Shown here: piece by piece, positions 35,694-45,398 of the stretch
Layout of the letters: each line of letters starts with the position of its first letter
Position numbering within the stretch: position 1 is the stretch's first letter
From: MSPOR6 sp964652195
GTDB lineage: Bacteria > Poribacteria > WGA-4E > WGA-3G
Assembly (NCBI GenBank): GCA_964652195.1
Contig: CAZZBB010000060.1
Coordinates: 43,347-107,346 of the forward strand
Length of the DNA: 64,000 bases
Reading direction: 5' to 3'
Program-made: the position numbers and the translations under genes
The notes under the pieces: model-generated
Databases searched by the model: none
Seen by the model: only the letters and a program-made list of their open reading frames with translations
Told to the model about the DNA's origin: nothing

Positions 35694-36905
35694 TTATTCT
35701 TCAACTCTTTCGATTATCTCACCAGTTTGTCGATCTCTATAGATACGTTTCATTCTACCGTCAGGCATTCGTTCATCTTTAAGATGTGCAAGTCGCTCAT
35801 CAGCATCTGTTCTACTTACATGCATGTCCGCAGTTTCTGATGATCCGCGCCAATCTTCAATTTCAACAGTCTCCCACTTTTTAGACTTAGCGGATTTATA
35901 ACATGCATCAATGATTGCATTAACTACATACCCATCATAAAAGGTTTCAAGTGGTTCGCGTTCTTCATCAATTGCATTGAACATATCCAGGAACATATCA
36001 CGGTAGCCAAGTTCCGCGACTTCATCACCAACAGGAAATAACCAACCTGTGTCACTTTCTGCTTTTTCAGCGACATAGCCTCCTTGACCAACAGCAGAAA
36101 ACATTTCAAAACCGGTACGTAGCCAGTGATTGAGCCAAATAGTTCCTTCACTACCAGACACCTCATCTCGCAAATCCATTCCACCTCGAAATGCCCAACC
36201 GACTTCAAACTGTCCCATTGCTCCACTTTCAAAACGTATAAGGGCAATTCCGTGATCTTCAGCATCTATTGGATGGACAAGTGTATCCGCCCAACACATT
36301 ACCTCAAGTGGTTTATTATCTTTCCCAACGAAATTCCTGATAATCTCAATACAATGACAACCCATATCAACGATTGCGCCACCACCTGCTTGTTCCAAAT
36401 CCCAAAACCAATCACTATGTGGACCTGGGTGTGTTTCGCGAGACCGTACCCATAGGATTTTACCTAATGCACCGTTTTGAACTGATTCTAAAGCCTTCAA
36501 CGTCTTCGGAGGATAAACCAAATCCTCAAGATAACCACCAAACACACCTGCGGTTTCAACAATATCAAGCATTGCTTTTGCTTCTTCACCAGTTCTTCCG
36601 AGTGGCTTAGTACATAGGATCGCTTTTCCTGCTTTTGCTGAAAGCTCTACTGCCTTCAGGTGTAAATTGTTCGGTAATCCAATAACAACAACATCTGTAT
36701 CTGGATGATTTATAGCTTCCTCCAAATTGGTCGTTGCGTGTGGTATATTCCATTCTTCAGCAAATGCAGTTGCCCGTTCTTCGCGTCGAGAGTAGACAGA
36801 ATGCACTCTATCTGCACCTCGTTGGTTGTGCATGGTCATTGTATAAAACATACCAATGAGCCCAGATCCGAGCATTGTAACCTTATGATTTTTCTGTTCT
36901 GACAT
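35694..36905 (-). CDS. Gfo/Idh/MocA family oxidoreductase
   Basis: 403 residues. Rossmann loop LGSGLIGMFYTM (about 11-22), the family motif CTKPLGRTGEEA (about 99) with the catalytic-region Lys-Pro, and the C-terminal beta-sheet domain with GGAIVDMGCHCIEIIR, where a Gly-x-x-x-Asp-x-Gly-x-His pattern marks the substrate site. The C-terminal tail (RMKIYRDRQTGEI-like) is charged. ATG 36905 has GGAG 6 bases upstream. It oxidises or reduces a sugar or polyol, and the cotranscribed PhyH gene suggests a catabolic pair. Confidence 0.93.
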   Translation of the reverse strand: MSEQKNHKVTMLGSGLIGMFYTMTMHNQRGADRVHSVYSRREERATAFAEEWNIPHATTNLEEAINHPDTDVVVIGLPNNLHLKAVELSAKAGKAILCTKPLGRTGEEAKAMLDIVETAGVFGGYLEDLVYPPKTLKALESVQNGALGKILWVRSRETHPGPHSDWFWDLEQAGGGAIVDMGCHCIEIIRNFVGKDNKPLEVMCWADTLVHPIDAEDHGIALIRFESGAMGQFEVGWAFRGGMDLRDEVSGSEGTIWLNHWLRTGFEMFSAVGQGGYVAEKAESDTGWLFPVGDEVAELGYRDMFLDMFNAIDEEREPLETFYDGYVVNAIIDACYKSAKSKKWETVEIEDWRGSSETADMHVSRTDADERLAHLKDERMPDGRMKRIYRDRQTGEIIERVEE

Positions 36906-36962
36906 TCATATCTCCATGATATACTGATTTTCTAACAGGTTTGTAATTGACATCTTACAATC

Positions 36963-38021
36963 TTATTTAACTTTATAAGCTGAAATCACACCCCAATCAT
37001 CCACTGTCCAACAATGGTTTTTATCTGTGGCATGCACACCTTTAAGAGTTCCACTCCCACCTGCTTTTGAAGCATTCCATGTTTTTCCACCATCCGTGGT
37101 ATGTAATACAGCACTATAATCACCAACTGCCCAACCTACCATGTTATCAATAAAGAAAATATCATGTAAATTATCAATAGAATTGGTTTCTTGTTGTTTC
37201 CATGTAACGCCATCGTTGGTGTGCAGAATTAACCCTTCCTGCCCACAAATCCAACCGGTCTTTTCATCAAAGAAGTGAATACCGAATAAATTATTATCGA
37301 ATCCTGCTTCCCGTTTCTCCCATGATTCACCACCGTCTGTGGTATGTAGAAGAGTGCCGAAAGATCCGATAATCCACCCCTCACTGGATGAAACAAACCA
37401 TATATTTTCAAGATTGTTCCGAGTTTCTCCAACGCGCGCCCGTTCTGAACTCCCGATCCAGGTTTCACCACCATCCGTTGTTTTGAGTATCGTATTTTCT
37501 GATCCTGCAATAAAACCTGTTGTATCACTTATCATCTGAATTCCTAATAACCTTGCCCGAATTGGTCGAGGATTATTATTTTGTCCACTACTCTCATTTC
37601 TCGCAATTTTACGATTCCAAGTTACACCACCATCCTCAGTATGTAATATCGTTCCCCTATCTCCTGTGATAAACCCTATTTTATCATTTACAAAGTAGAT
37701 ATTATTAAGTGTCGGTGGACCTCCACGACCAAATCCTCCAGGTCTTTGTCGAGTTCCAGCCCCTGGTGGTTGCATATTTACATCTTTTTTCGTCCAGTTC
37801 TTTCCACCATCTGTTGTCACAAGCATTAAACCACCATTACCTACCACCAAGCCCTTCTGATTATCCGTAAAATAGACATCCTGCAACATACCTTCGATTC
37901 CGTCCCCGCGGAGGATATCATCTTCTCGAAGTACTGTCCACTTTGCATCTGCTATCGTAAGTGTAAAAAAAGCTACGATGGCTATCAATACTATGAAAAA
38001 AGTGATATTCGTTCTGAACAT
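36963..38021 (-). CDS. YCF48/BNR-repeat protein, exported
   Basis: 352 residues: N-terminal hydrophobic signal (about 4-23, ITFFIVLIAIVAFFTLTIA) then repeats of the YCF48/photosystem-II-stability (HCF136-like) propeller, seen as recurring TTDGGKNW, TEDGGVTW, TTDGGETW, TTDGGESW and TTDGGKTW blocks every 45-60 residues with intervening GWIIGS or GWAVGD strands. A short Pro/Gly-rich insert (PPGAGTRQRPGGFGRGG) lies near residue 80. In non-photosynthetic bacteria the role is unknown, probably assembly or protein contact. ATG 38021 has AAGGAG 6 bases upstream. Confidence 0.9.
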   Translation of the reverse strand: MFRTNITFFIVLIAIVAFFTLTIADAKWTVLREDDILRGDGIEGMLQDVYFTDNQKGLVVGNGGLMLVTTDGGKNWTKKDVNMQPPGAGTRQRPGGFGRGGPPTLNNIYFVNDKIGFITGDRGTILHTEDGGVTWNRKIARNESSGQNNNPRPIRARLLGIQMISDTTGFIAGSENTILKTTDGGETWIGSSERARVGETRNNLENIWFVSSSEGWIIGSFGTLLHTTDGGESWEKREAGFDNNLFGIHFFDEKTGWICGQEGLILHTNDGVTWKQQETNSIDNLHDIFFIDNMVGWAVGDYSAVLHTTDGGKTWNASKAGGSGTLKGVHATDKNHCWTVDDWGVISAYKVK

Positions 38022-38072
38022 AGAATTCTCCTTATTAATAGTAGGTCGTCTTCGTATGTGTTAATTCTAACC

Positions 38073-40259
38073 CTAATTTTTTTGAAATTCTTCATAAATT
38101 TGTCGTGCTTTACTATCAACATCCTGAAGATAATTCCGCCCAATATACTCAATATAGGATTGAGTTAATTCTCCACTTGCTTCACCAAATGCCTTAGCAT
38201 ATTTACGACACATATCCTTATCAGGTCCAGAAGCATATGCCTTCGTTTTTGCATCTGTACCAGATTTCCTAACTTCAACAAACATGTCACCAAAGATAAG
38301 ATAACTGCCATCCCCTACAAATTGCACATTCTCAAGAGACGTAAAATCAAGGTCGGGGAGTGTTTCTGATAGAATTCGTCGTACTTGATCTATATCAATT
38401 TTCCCTTCTCTTAAAGCAATTGCTAGTCCTAAAAAAAATAGATCGTTTTTATCCCGTTTAGTCTCACCTTCTATCTTCGCACTTCTTAGTTTTTCTGGAT
38501 TCGGTTCAGACTCGTTGTAATAGGTAATATCTTCTCTCACATCACAAGTTGCCGTGATTCGACTTTCATTGAAAACAGTTTCAAGATAATCTGACAATGG
38601 AATGTCCAATTTCTTACAATGAGCAGCAAGAGCAGTAACCAATACCATAGATTCCCCAGCAGATTTCTCCCGCATAGCAATAGCAGACCGTCCACCTTGA
38701 CTACGTATCAATTCTTCAGGACCAGTTATCATACCACCACTCTCTTCCCCAGCAAATACCAAACGCGGTTGCATCCCCAGATTCACGGTTTTACCATAAA
38801 CATCCTGAACAACAACAGGTTCATTTGGCTTTTCAGCAAGTTGTCGTTCTATCTTTTTCATCACTGAAGCGATTTCCTTGAAACCTACTGGAACATTGAT
38901 TACATTGACATCGTTAGTAGATCCCCACTGGTCCCAAGCAAGTGCCGAGGGTGTGGTCTTTATCATAAATCGTGGATATTTTTCCCATAAACCCGCTGTA
39001 ATAAGCTGTTTTCTATGGAAATCCATTAACATGAGAAACGCCTGATTTGGGGTATAGACTGTCAAGAGTCGTTCTTCATCAAGGATTAGATATGTGATAC
39101 CAAGTTGTTCTAACAGCTCTGCCCGCGAGATACCCTCTATCTCACATACAATTAGCCGATCTCCATCTGGATCAGTCGTTTCAATTATTGTTCCTATAGG
39201 TTGGTCTTTTAGTTTCGATGCATATTCAGCAGATTTGACTACATCAATAATACTAAAATCACACCCAAGATCATAGAATTCAGTATTACCAGTATTTGGA
39301 TTTCTATCCAGTTTTCCAATGTTATGATATAACGGGTCCGGTTCAACATGTAACCAACGAACAGAATCCGCAATCCCTAACCGCTCAAAGATAGAACGCA
39401 TAGGACGGTACATACACCCCCCGACACAATCGACGACAATGGATGGTTTTACCTCACGAATCAGCTTAAGGTTGGCATCCGTTGCTACACCACTTTTTAG
39501 GTAACCAACATAGATATGTATGCCATCATGGAGTTCGTCTAACCTTTCATAATCAATGTTTTCGTGGTTAACCGCACTAAATTCAATTGTATACCCTTTG
39601 GTTTCAGCAGTTTTTAGTATTTCTTCAATTTTTTTAACAAACCGCATAGACTCTTCTGGTAAGTATTGGCTTCCTTGATTGTTTAAATCTTTGGTTGCAT
39701 TTTTTGTGCTGACAGAATGGCTTGAGGTTACATGTTCCCCACCATCCAAATCTAAAATAAAAATGAGAAACGATGCCATCCAAATCGGCAGTGTGCCAAA
39801 CCCTTTGGGAACATAAGTCTTTATATTGTTTGCCGCTTGGATACGAGAGATGAATTCTACGTATTTCTGTGAGTTATAACGCACCTCACATCCAGCAAGT
39901 TTTTCTACTGGCTTCCCTTCTAACAATTCTTTAGCTACAAGGCTTTTACCAAGCGTTGCTAAAATAACCCCAATCTGATTTATTGGAAACCTTGTATCCC
40001 AAGGATAAAGGATATTCTGCGGTCCTCGAATACCAGCTGTTGATACCTGCGCTTCCTTTGCATAATTTTTATACCAATCCCATAACTTCAAACGATTAAC
40101 TACTTCCTTATTGAGTTTGAAACCAAACGCATCAGGTTCATCTTGAGGGAAAAGGGGTTCTTTGATGTCTTCTGGTGTGTTTTGTTCAACAACAGCAAAT
40201 AGTTGCTTTTCTGTTCGGTTCCGTTTCTCAAGATAAGCTGTATCTACAGCAATAACCAT
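38073..40259 (-). CDS. Phosphohexomutase (phosphoglucomutase/phosphomannomutase family), long form
   Basis: About 728 residues, longer than usual (450-580). Domain markers: STAGIRGPQ near the start of domain 1, a phosphoserine loop VTSSHSVSTKN, the metal loop DPDGDRL (about 368), the sugar-binding FAGEESGGM, and a C-terminal phosphate-binding RKSGTDAK. The active-site loop differs from the common TASHNP, so the phosphorylated residue would be the Ser before His. GTG 40265 is possible, but ATG 40259 has GGAG 7 bases upstream. A TGGTATAAT extended -10 box lies at 40284-40289 (complement). It interconverts hexose 1- and 6-phosphates. Confidence 0.9.
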   Translation of the reverse strand: MVIAVDTAYLEKRNRTEKQLFAVVEQNTPEDIKEPLFPQDEPDAFGFKLNKEVVNRLKLWDWYKNYAKEAQVSTAGIRGPQNILYPWDTRFPINQIGVILATLGKSLVAKELLEGKPVEKLAGCEVRYNSQKYVEFISRIQAANNIKTYVPKGFGTLPIWMASFLIFILDLDGGEHVTSSHSVSTKNATKDLNNQGSQYLPEESMRFVKKIEEILKTAETKGYTIEFSAVNHENIDYERLDELHDGIHIYVGYLKSGVATDANLKLIREVKPSIVVDCVGGCMYRPMRSIFERLGIADSVRWLHVEPDPLYHNIGKLDRNPNTGNTEFYDLGCDFSIIDVVKSAEYASKLKDQPIGTIIETTDPDGDRLIVCEIEGISRAELLEQLGITYLILDEERLLTVYTPNQAFLMLMDFHRKQLITAGLWEKYPRFMIKTTPSALAWDQWGSTNDVNVINVPVGFKEIASVMKKIERQLAEKPNEPVVVQDVYGKTVNLGMQPRLVFAGEESGGMITGPEELIRSQGGRSAIAMREKSAGESMVLVTALAAHCKKLDIPLSDYLETVFNESRITATCDVREDITYYNESEPNPEKLRSAKIEGETKRDKNDLFFLGLAIALREGKIDIDQVRRILSETLPDLDFTSLENVQFVGDGSYLIFGDMFVEVRKSGTDAKTKAYASGPDKDMCRKYAKAFGEASGELTQSYIEYIGRNYLQDVDSKARQIYEEFQKN

Positions 40260-40265
40260 CTCCAC

Positions 40266-40663
40266 TCTCCAATACTTTTTGATATTATACCATAGACTTT
40301 CAATTTGTGATATGTTAATTCATTGAAGACCTTTGTTAATAAGATTAAGAAATCTCTTAGATAAGAATAAGTCTTCAAATTCTTTCTTATAGTAATATAT
40401 TTGCATTAAATAAAATCTTATGTTAAACTATATTTCACGTTTCTCATTAATTCAACTCTTGTATTTATAACGCAAATTGATATTGTAGATATACAGATTC
40501 AATTTACGACTGTTGGAGCGGGAAGCAGAATCATTTTATTTTACAAGAGTAAAGTATAAATAATAATAATAATGTGGAAGACGTAACATGAATTTTTTGT
40601 ATCAAAATCATTAAGGTTTTGCATTCCTTAATCTTCAATTACATACATGAAAGGAATTACAAC
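40266..40663. other. Intergenic region between divergent phosphohexomutase and XRE genes
   Basis: About 400 bases, very AT-rich, with an (ATA)n-like run near 40558-40572 and a TGTTGGAGCGGGAAGCAG fragment resembling REP arms. No gene seen. It should hold both divergent promoters. Confidence 0.5.
40284..40289 (-). promoter_or_regulatory. Extended -10 promoter element of the phosphohexomutase gene
   Basis: On the minus strand TGG precedes TATAAT (TGnTATAAT), about 25 bases before the start codon. No good -35 hexamer is seen at 16-18 bases. Confidence 0.4.
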
Positions 40664-41029
40664 ATGAGTGACGAAGTCATTTCGCGTATAAAGCAACGCC
40701 GTCGTGAGCTAAAAATGACACAAACAGAATTGGCAAAAGCAGCGAATTTAACTCCTGCAGCTATTTCTCAGTTTGAGTCAGGAACTCGTAAACCTTCTTT
40801 TAATACACTTTCAAGTTTATCCGATGCATTGAAGGTTACAACAGATTTCCTGCTTGGAAAGAAAGAGCGGGGTTATGACGACTTATTGGCTGATCCAAAG
40901 GTTAACTTGATGTTCAGAGGGATGATGGAATTTACAGAAAAAGATAAAGACACACTTTATGAATTCTATGCATTTCTTAAGTCAAAAGCAGAATCCGTAC
41001 CAGGTGAAGGTTCTGAGGATGCTGAGTAG
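40664..41029 (+). CDS. XRE-family helix-turn-helix regulator
   Basis: 121 residues. Residues 5-62 are an HTH_3 domain: ISRIKQRRRELKMTQTELAK, with the recognition helix TPAAISQFESGTRKPS and SLSDALKVTTDFLLG, as in Cro/CI-type and SOS-independent phage-type repressors. The C-terminal 55 residues are acidic and helical. ATG 40664 has AAGGA 9 bases upstream. Such regulators are commonly paired with an ImmA/IrrE protease gene downstream, and exactly such a gene is present as a fragment (41193-41429), so the pair was probably functional before decay. Confidence 0.88.
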   Translation: MSDEVISRIKQRRRELKMTQTELAKAANLTPAAISQFESGTRKPSFNTLSSLSDALKVTTDFLLGKKERGYDDLLADPKVNLMFRGMMEFTEKDKDTLYEFYAFLKSKAESVPGEGSEDAE

Positions 41030-41043
41030 TCGATTCAAATATA

Positions 41044-41084
41044 CGAAGGGTAGCCCTGCGGCTAAAGCGTAGGGCTACCCTTCG
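41044..41084 (+). terminator. Strong hairpin after the XRE gene
   Basis: CGAAGGGTAGCCCTGCG and GCGTAGGGCTACCCTTCG form an almost perfect 17-bp stem with a GCTAAA loop, 14 bases after the stop. There is no following T-run, so it could be a REP-like element acting as a transcript end rather than a classical terminator. Confidence 0.45.
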
Positions 41085-41192
41085 CGATTTAAAAATCAAG
41101 ATTTTTCAATTGACCCAGATGTATCGCAGAATTACTCGGTATTGTAATTTTGGAGCGGGAACTTCCTGATAATTGTGATGGTTGTTTGATGC

Positions 41193-41429
41193 GTGTTGGG
41201 AATGCATCCGGTAAAAGCATATCTTCAAAGTGAAAAAAGAGCGAATCAATTTGCAGTTGAATTGTTGATGCCTACTCCCATCTTTTTAACAGACTCAGCC
41301 TCACTTTTACACCGACCATATAGTGATCATTCGGCAGGTAAAAACGACAAGATTATTAAACATTCACGGCGAATTCCAGATACAAAGCAAGTAATCACCT
41401 TTCTACGTCTCCCCACTAAATTTTGCTAA
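41193..41429 (+). pseudogene. ImmA/IrrE metallopeptidase remnant
   Basis: The frame contains EKRANQFAVELLMPTPIFL, which matches the (E/R)xAN.FA.ELLMP motif that follows the HExxH site in ImmA/IrrE proteases. The HExxH zinc site and the N-terminal half are not present in any frame of the 160 bases before it, and the sequence after LLHRP is unlike the family. This is a fragment of the protease normally paired with the upstream XRE repressor. Confidence 0.6.
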
Positions 41430-41561
41430 TATTTATCTCCATCACAGATTCAACGATAAATCAACATATATACTCGGTTCGATGTAACCTTGTGTGTAAT
41501 TAAGTAAAAACTAACCTACATGAAAAGATAGTGCTAAAGCGCGATTTATTTTCTACCACCA

Positions 41562-43565
41562 TTATCCTTTTATTTCCTCTAAAAACGCTTCAGCAGTGAG
41601 AATCGACACTCCTAACTCAACCGCCTTATCATATTTAGATCCTGCCCCTTCACCGGCAATGAGATAATCTGTCTTTCCTGTCACACTGGATGTAACCTTC
41701 CCACCGCGTGTCTTAATCTGTGTTGATGCTTCCGTTCGTGTCATATCTGTAAGGCTACCAGTAACGACGAATGTTTTTCCAGTAAAAAAACTGTCTTCAA
41801 TCATCTGCGGTTTCTTGGCAACTTCTTCTGTAAAACATCGTAAACCAGCGGCTTTTAATTTTTCAATCAATTGATGGTTTTGCTTGAAGAAACTCGAAAT
41901 ACTCTCAGCAATTTGTGGACCAATACCCGGAATTGCTTCAATCGCATTTGCATCAGCTTGACTCAGAGCATCTATTGATAAAAAGTGATCGATTAAGAGT
42001 TCCGCTACAGTATCTCCGACATGAAAAATGCTTAATCCAACCAATACCTTTGCTGCGGATGCATCTTTGCTATGCTCAATTTGATGCATAAGGTTGCCTG
42101 TAAGCCCCGGTCCCATTCGATCCAATTTACCCACTTCTTCTGCCTTTAAAGTGTAGAGGTCTGCGACATCCCGAACAAGTTCATTATCTACTAATTGATT
42201 TACTGTTGCAGGACCGAGTCCTTCAATTTCAAGTGCGTTACGAGAAGCATAATGCTCTATCCTCCGTTTTAATTGTGCAGAACATCCAGCATTTACACAC
42301 CTAACTGCAACTTCAGTCTCAGAACGTTGCACAGGCGTGCTACACGTTGGACACAAATCAGGGAATTGAAAAGCGATCTCATTCCCTTTGCGTTTTTCTT
42401 TCAACACATCGTTAATTTTAGGAATAACATCTCCTGCACGCTCAAGAACAACTGTATCTCCAATGCGAATATCTTTAGCAACAATTTCCTGTTCGTTATG
42501 GAGTGTAGAGTGGGTAATAGTCGCACCAGCAAGTTTTACTGGTGCTAAAATTGCTACTGGTGTTAAGACTCCTGTACGACCTACTTGGACTTCTATTTTC
42601 TCAATTGTTGTTGTAGACCTATGAGAAGGGAATTTGTATGAAGTAGCCCAACGAGGACTTTTAGCAGTTGATCCAAGTTCATTCTGTTGTGATAGATCAT
42701 TAACCTTAACAACGATTCCATCAACTTCATAAGGTATATCCTCACGATTTGCCACCCATTCATCGTAATATGTTACAACATCTTCAAGGGAATCATGTAC
42801 TTGTGTATAAGGATTACATTTGAAACCAAGAGATTTAATTTTCTCGAGTGCATCACTATGGGTCGTAAATTCGTAGCCTTCTACATAATTGAGAGAATAA
42901 ACAAATATATCTAAAGGTCTATTGGCAGTAACAGAAGTACTTTGGGTACGGACAGACCCGGCAGCAGCATTTCTGGGATTAGCAAAAGGTGTCTCCTTTT
43001 GTTCTTCACGCTGCACATTAATTTCATCAAGTAAATGTTTCGGTATAAATACCTCGCCGCGCACTTCTAAGACTGGTGGAATAGTATTGGTGTCTGTTTC
43101 TGTAAGCCGTAAAGGAACAGCACGAATGGTTCGCAAATTACCAGATACATCCTCACCGAACTCACCATCTCCTCGAGTAAGACCTCGACTGAAAACACCA
43201 TCCTCATAAAGCAGGGACACCCCCAATCCATCTATCTTTAATTCTGCCACATATTCAACCGGGGCGTCTTCTAATAATCTACTTACTCTGTCACCAAATG
43301 CCAGCAACTCCTCTTTACCAAAACAGTTATCCAGGCTTAACATTGGACTACGGTGAGGAATACGCGAACCTAATGATACACTTCCCCCAACACGCTGTGT
43401 TGGGGAATCTGAGGGAATCTCATCTGGGGAGGATTTTTCGAGTTCCTCAAGTTGACGCATGAGTTTATCAAACTCAGCATCGGAAATCTCAGGTTGGTCA
43501 TCAACATAGTATTTACGCTCATGGTGACGTATGAGTTCTCTAAGGCTATTTATATCTGTATTCAT
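41562..43565 (-). CDS. ligA: NAD-dependent DNA ligase
   Basis: 667 residues, full length. Domain Ia (YVDDQPEISDAEFDKLM region), adenylation domain with the nucleotidyl Lys in ELKIDGLG (about 113-120), OB fold, a four-Cys zinc finger (CPTCSTPV...CVNAGCSAQ), helix-hairpin-helix repeats (EIEGLGPATVNQLV, AIPGIGPQIAESI) and a C-terminal BRCT domain (FVVTGSLTDMTRTEA). It seals nicks in replication and repair. ATG 43565 has no strong Shine-Dalgarno sequence. Essential in bacteria, so it marks this as chromosomal DNA. Confidence 0.98.
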   Translation of the reverse strand: MNTDINSLRELIRHHERKYYVDDQPEISDAEFDKLMRQLEELEKSSPDEIPSDSPTQRVGGSVSLGSRIPHRSPMLSLDNCFGKEELLAFGDRVSRLLEDAPVEYVAELKIDGLGVSLLYEDGVFSRGLTRGDGEFGEDVSGNLRTIRAVPLRLTETDTNTIPPVLEVRGEVFIPKHLLDEINVQREEQKETPFANPRNAAAGSVRTQSTSVTANRPLDIFVYSLNYVEGYEFTTHSDALEKIKSLGFKCNPYTQVHDSLEDVVTYYDEWVANREDIPYEVDGIVVKVNDLSQQNELGSTAKSPRWATSYKFPSHRSTTTIEKIEVQVGRTGVLTPVAILAPVKLAGATITHSTLHNEQEIVAKDIRIGDTVVLERAGDVIPKINDVLKEKRKGNEIAFQFPDLCPTCSTPVQRSETEVAVRCVNAGCSAQLKRRIEHYASRNALEIEGLGPATVNQLVDNELVRDVADLYTLKAEEVGKLDRMGPGLTGNLMHQIEHSKDASAAKVLVGLSIFHVGDTVAELLIDHFLSIDALSQADANAIEAIPGIGPQIAESISSFFKQNHQLIEKLKAAGLRCFTEEVAKKPQMIEDSFFTGKTFVVTGSLTDMTRTEASTQIKTRGGKVTSSVTGKTDYLIAGEGAGSKYDKAVELGVSILTAEAFLEEIKG

Positions 43566-43636
43566 TTCTTTGCTAAATCTGTATTTATCTTGATATTATA
43601 TTCAATTTAAACGAATCAATTTATATATGATTACAT

Positions 43637-43663
43637 AAAAAAAGACGGAGAAACTCCGCCTTA
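43637..43663 (-). terminator. Rho-independent terminator of the aldehyde dehydrogenase gene
   Basis: On the minus strand AAGGCGGAG, TTT, CTCCGTCTT is a 7-bp GC-rich hairpin followed by a run of T residues, about 50 bases after the dehydrogenase stop. Confidence 0.8.
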
Positions 43664-43713
43664 ATATGACTATAATATGTTGGACGACATGATCTTGCCG
43701 TGGACTATTTACC

Positions 43714-45138
43714 TCACAAAGTGTGATTAGATAAATTGTCTGCAAGGGTTAATCGTCTTTGACGTGTAAACGTTCGGGGGCGGGTGTATCCTTCACCAGT
43801 TGGTCCGGCGATAGTCATAGCCAAAAATCCTTCACCTTCTAATCCACAAGATGCATACGAAGGTGCATTGACAACTACAACGGTACAATTCATTGCTTTA
43901 GTATATTGTGTGATTCGTGCTGTATTATTGGTATGAATCATGGCAGTATGTCCTCTTCCACCGTCGGCTGCAACAGCACCTTTGAGGGCTTCATCAAAAT
44001 CCATCACACGAACTACTGGCAGAATTGGCATAAGGTATTCATTGATGACAAATCCATGGTCAGCCGGAACTTCAACTACAATTGCAACGGTATTCGCTGG
44101 GGCAGTAATCCCTGCAGCATCTAAGATGGTCTTCGCGTCTTTACCAATGTATTCTTTATTTGATTCACCATTCTCTGTGACAACAGCTTCAAGTGCTTCA
44201 CGTTGGCTTTCACCAAGAAGGTGTCCACCATTTTGTGTTAATTCTCGGATTGCATCATCCGCAACGGATTCAACAACAAAAAGTGCTTTTTCACCTATAC
44301 ACAACAAGTTATTATCAAAGCTTGTTCCTGAAATAACATGTCTTGATGCCTTTGGAATATCAGCAGTTTCATCAATAATTGCTGGAGGATTACCTGGTCC
44401 AGCTGCGATTGCTTTTTTACCACTCGATAACGCAGCTTTTACAACACTCCTACCCCCAGTTGCAACAACCATAGCAATGTCATCATGATCCATAATCTCT
44501 TTGGCTGTTCGCAATGTAGCATTAGCAACGGATGTAAGTAGATTTGCAGGTCCGCCAGTTTTCACAATCGCTTCATTTATTACGTGCATTGTCTCTTCAG
44601 TACATTCACGTGCGTTTGGGTGAGGACTAAATATCACAGCATTACCTGCAGCAATCATAATTATCGCATGATTTATTACGGTTGATGTAGGGTTTGTTGT
44701 GGGTGTAATCGAATTTATAATTCCATAGGGAACATATTCTATCAGGAGTGTACCGTTATCACCAGAGATAGACTCTGAAATAAGATCCTCCATACCAGGT
44801 GATAGATTAACCGCACCTTCATTTTTCATCACTTTATGCTCAGGATTTCCCATTTTTGTTTCTTGAACAGCTAAATCTGCCAGTCTCTTTGCATTTTCAA
44901 GCGAGGCTTTTTTCATAGCTTCAATTATTTCGCGTCGTTTGGCAAATCCGAGTTTAATGAGATCATTTTGTGCGGTTTTGGCAGCCGCAATTGCCTCCTC
45001 AACAGTATTAAAAACCCCTGAACGGGATGATGAAGTTGTGACTGTTGGAGAAGGTGTAGGGACAGTTTTGTTTTGTTGCAGTGTAGTTAGGACTTGGGAA
45101 ACAATTTGTTCAATTTGTTTCTCATCAATTTGCGCCAT
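43714..45138 (-). CDS. CoA-acylating aldehyde dehydrogenase of BMC type (EutE/PduP-like)
   Basis: 474 residues. It oxidises an aldehyde to acyl-CoA inside a microcompartment, recycling NAD. The N-terminal helix IDEKQIEQIVSQVLTTLQ followed by a low-complexity linker (TPSPTVTTSSSRS) is a typical encapsulation peptide; then come ITPTTNPTSTVINH, GNAVIFSPHP, VVATGGRSVV, catalytic Cys in DNNLLCIGEK and EGFLAMTIAGPTGEG. ATG 45138 has GGAGG 5 bases upstream. It lies 260 bases downstream of the shell gene and ends at a good terminator. The aldehyde source enzyme is not in the window. Confidence 0.93.
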   Translation of the reverse strand: MAQIDEKQIEQIVSQVLTTLQQNKTVPTPSPTVTTSSSRSGVFNTVEEAIAAAKTAQNDLIKLGFAKRREIIEAMKKASLENAKRLADLAVQETKMGNPEHKVMKNEGAVNLSPGMEDLISESISGDNGTLLIEYVPYGIINSITPTTNPTSTVINHAIIMIAAGNAVIFSPHPNARECTEETMHVINEAIVKTGGPANLLTSVANATLRTAKEIMDHDDIAMVVATGGRSVVKAALSSGKKAIAAGPGNPPAIIDETADIPKASRHVISGTSFDNNLLCIGEKALFVVESVADDAIRELTQNGGHLLGESQREALEAVVTENGESNKEYIGKDAKTILDAAGITAPANTVAIVVEVPADHGFVINEYLMPILPVVRVMDFDEALKGAVAADGGRGHTAMIHTNNTARITQYTKAMNCTVVVVNAPSYASCGLEGEGFLAMTIAGPTGEGYTRPRTFTRQRRLTLADNLSNHTL

Positions 45139-45398
45139 TCAGTCCTCCAATAATTCAAATCAGGTAGATATAAACTGAAAACGAAGAAACCAGTAAACCT
45201 TGTAAGAGCCACACCGATTCTTAACAAGAATTCAATAAGAAATTTCTGTGTTAGTATCGGTTCATTTAAAATATAGTAAATAGTTTTGAGGGATTCAATA
45301 GAACAGACATTTGTGATGTCGATGAATCCTACTAAACTTTATCATGCTCACTATTAGACGCTGGTACAAGTCACACTGATCCTAACGCATACAACGGA

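Noticed and set aside
41044..41084. Hairpin after the XRE gene as a definite rho-independent terminator
   Set aside because: No T-run follows and the sequence is of REP type; kept only as a low-confidence terminator.
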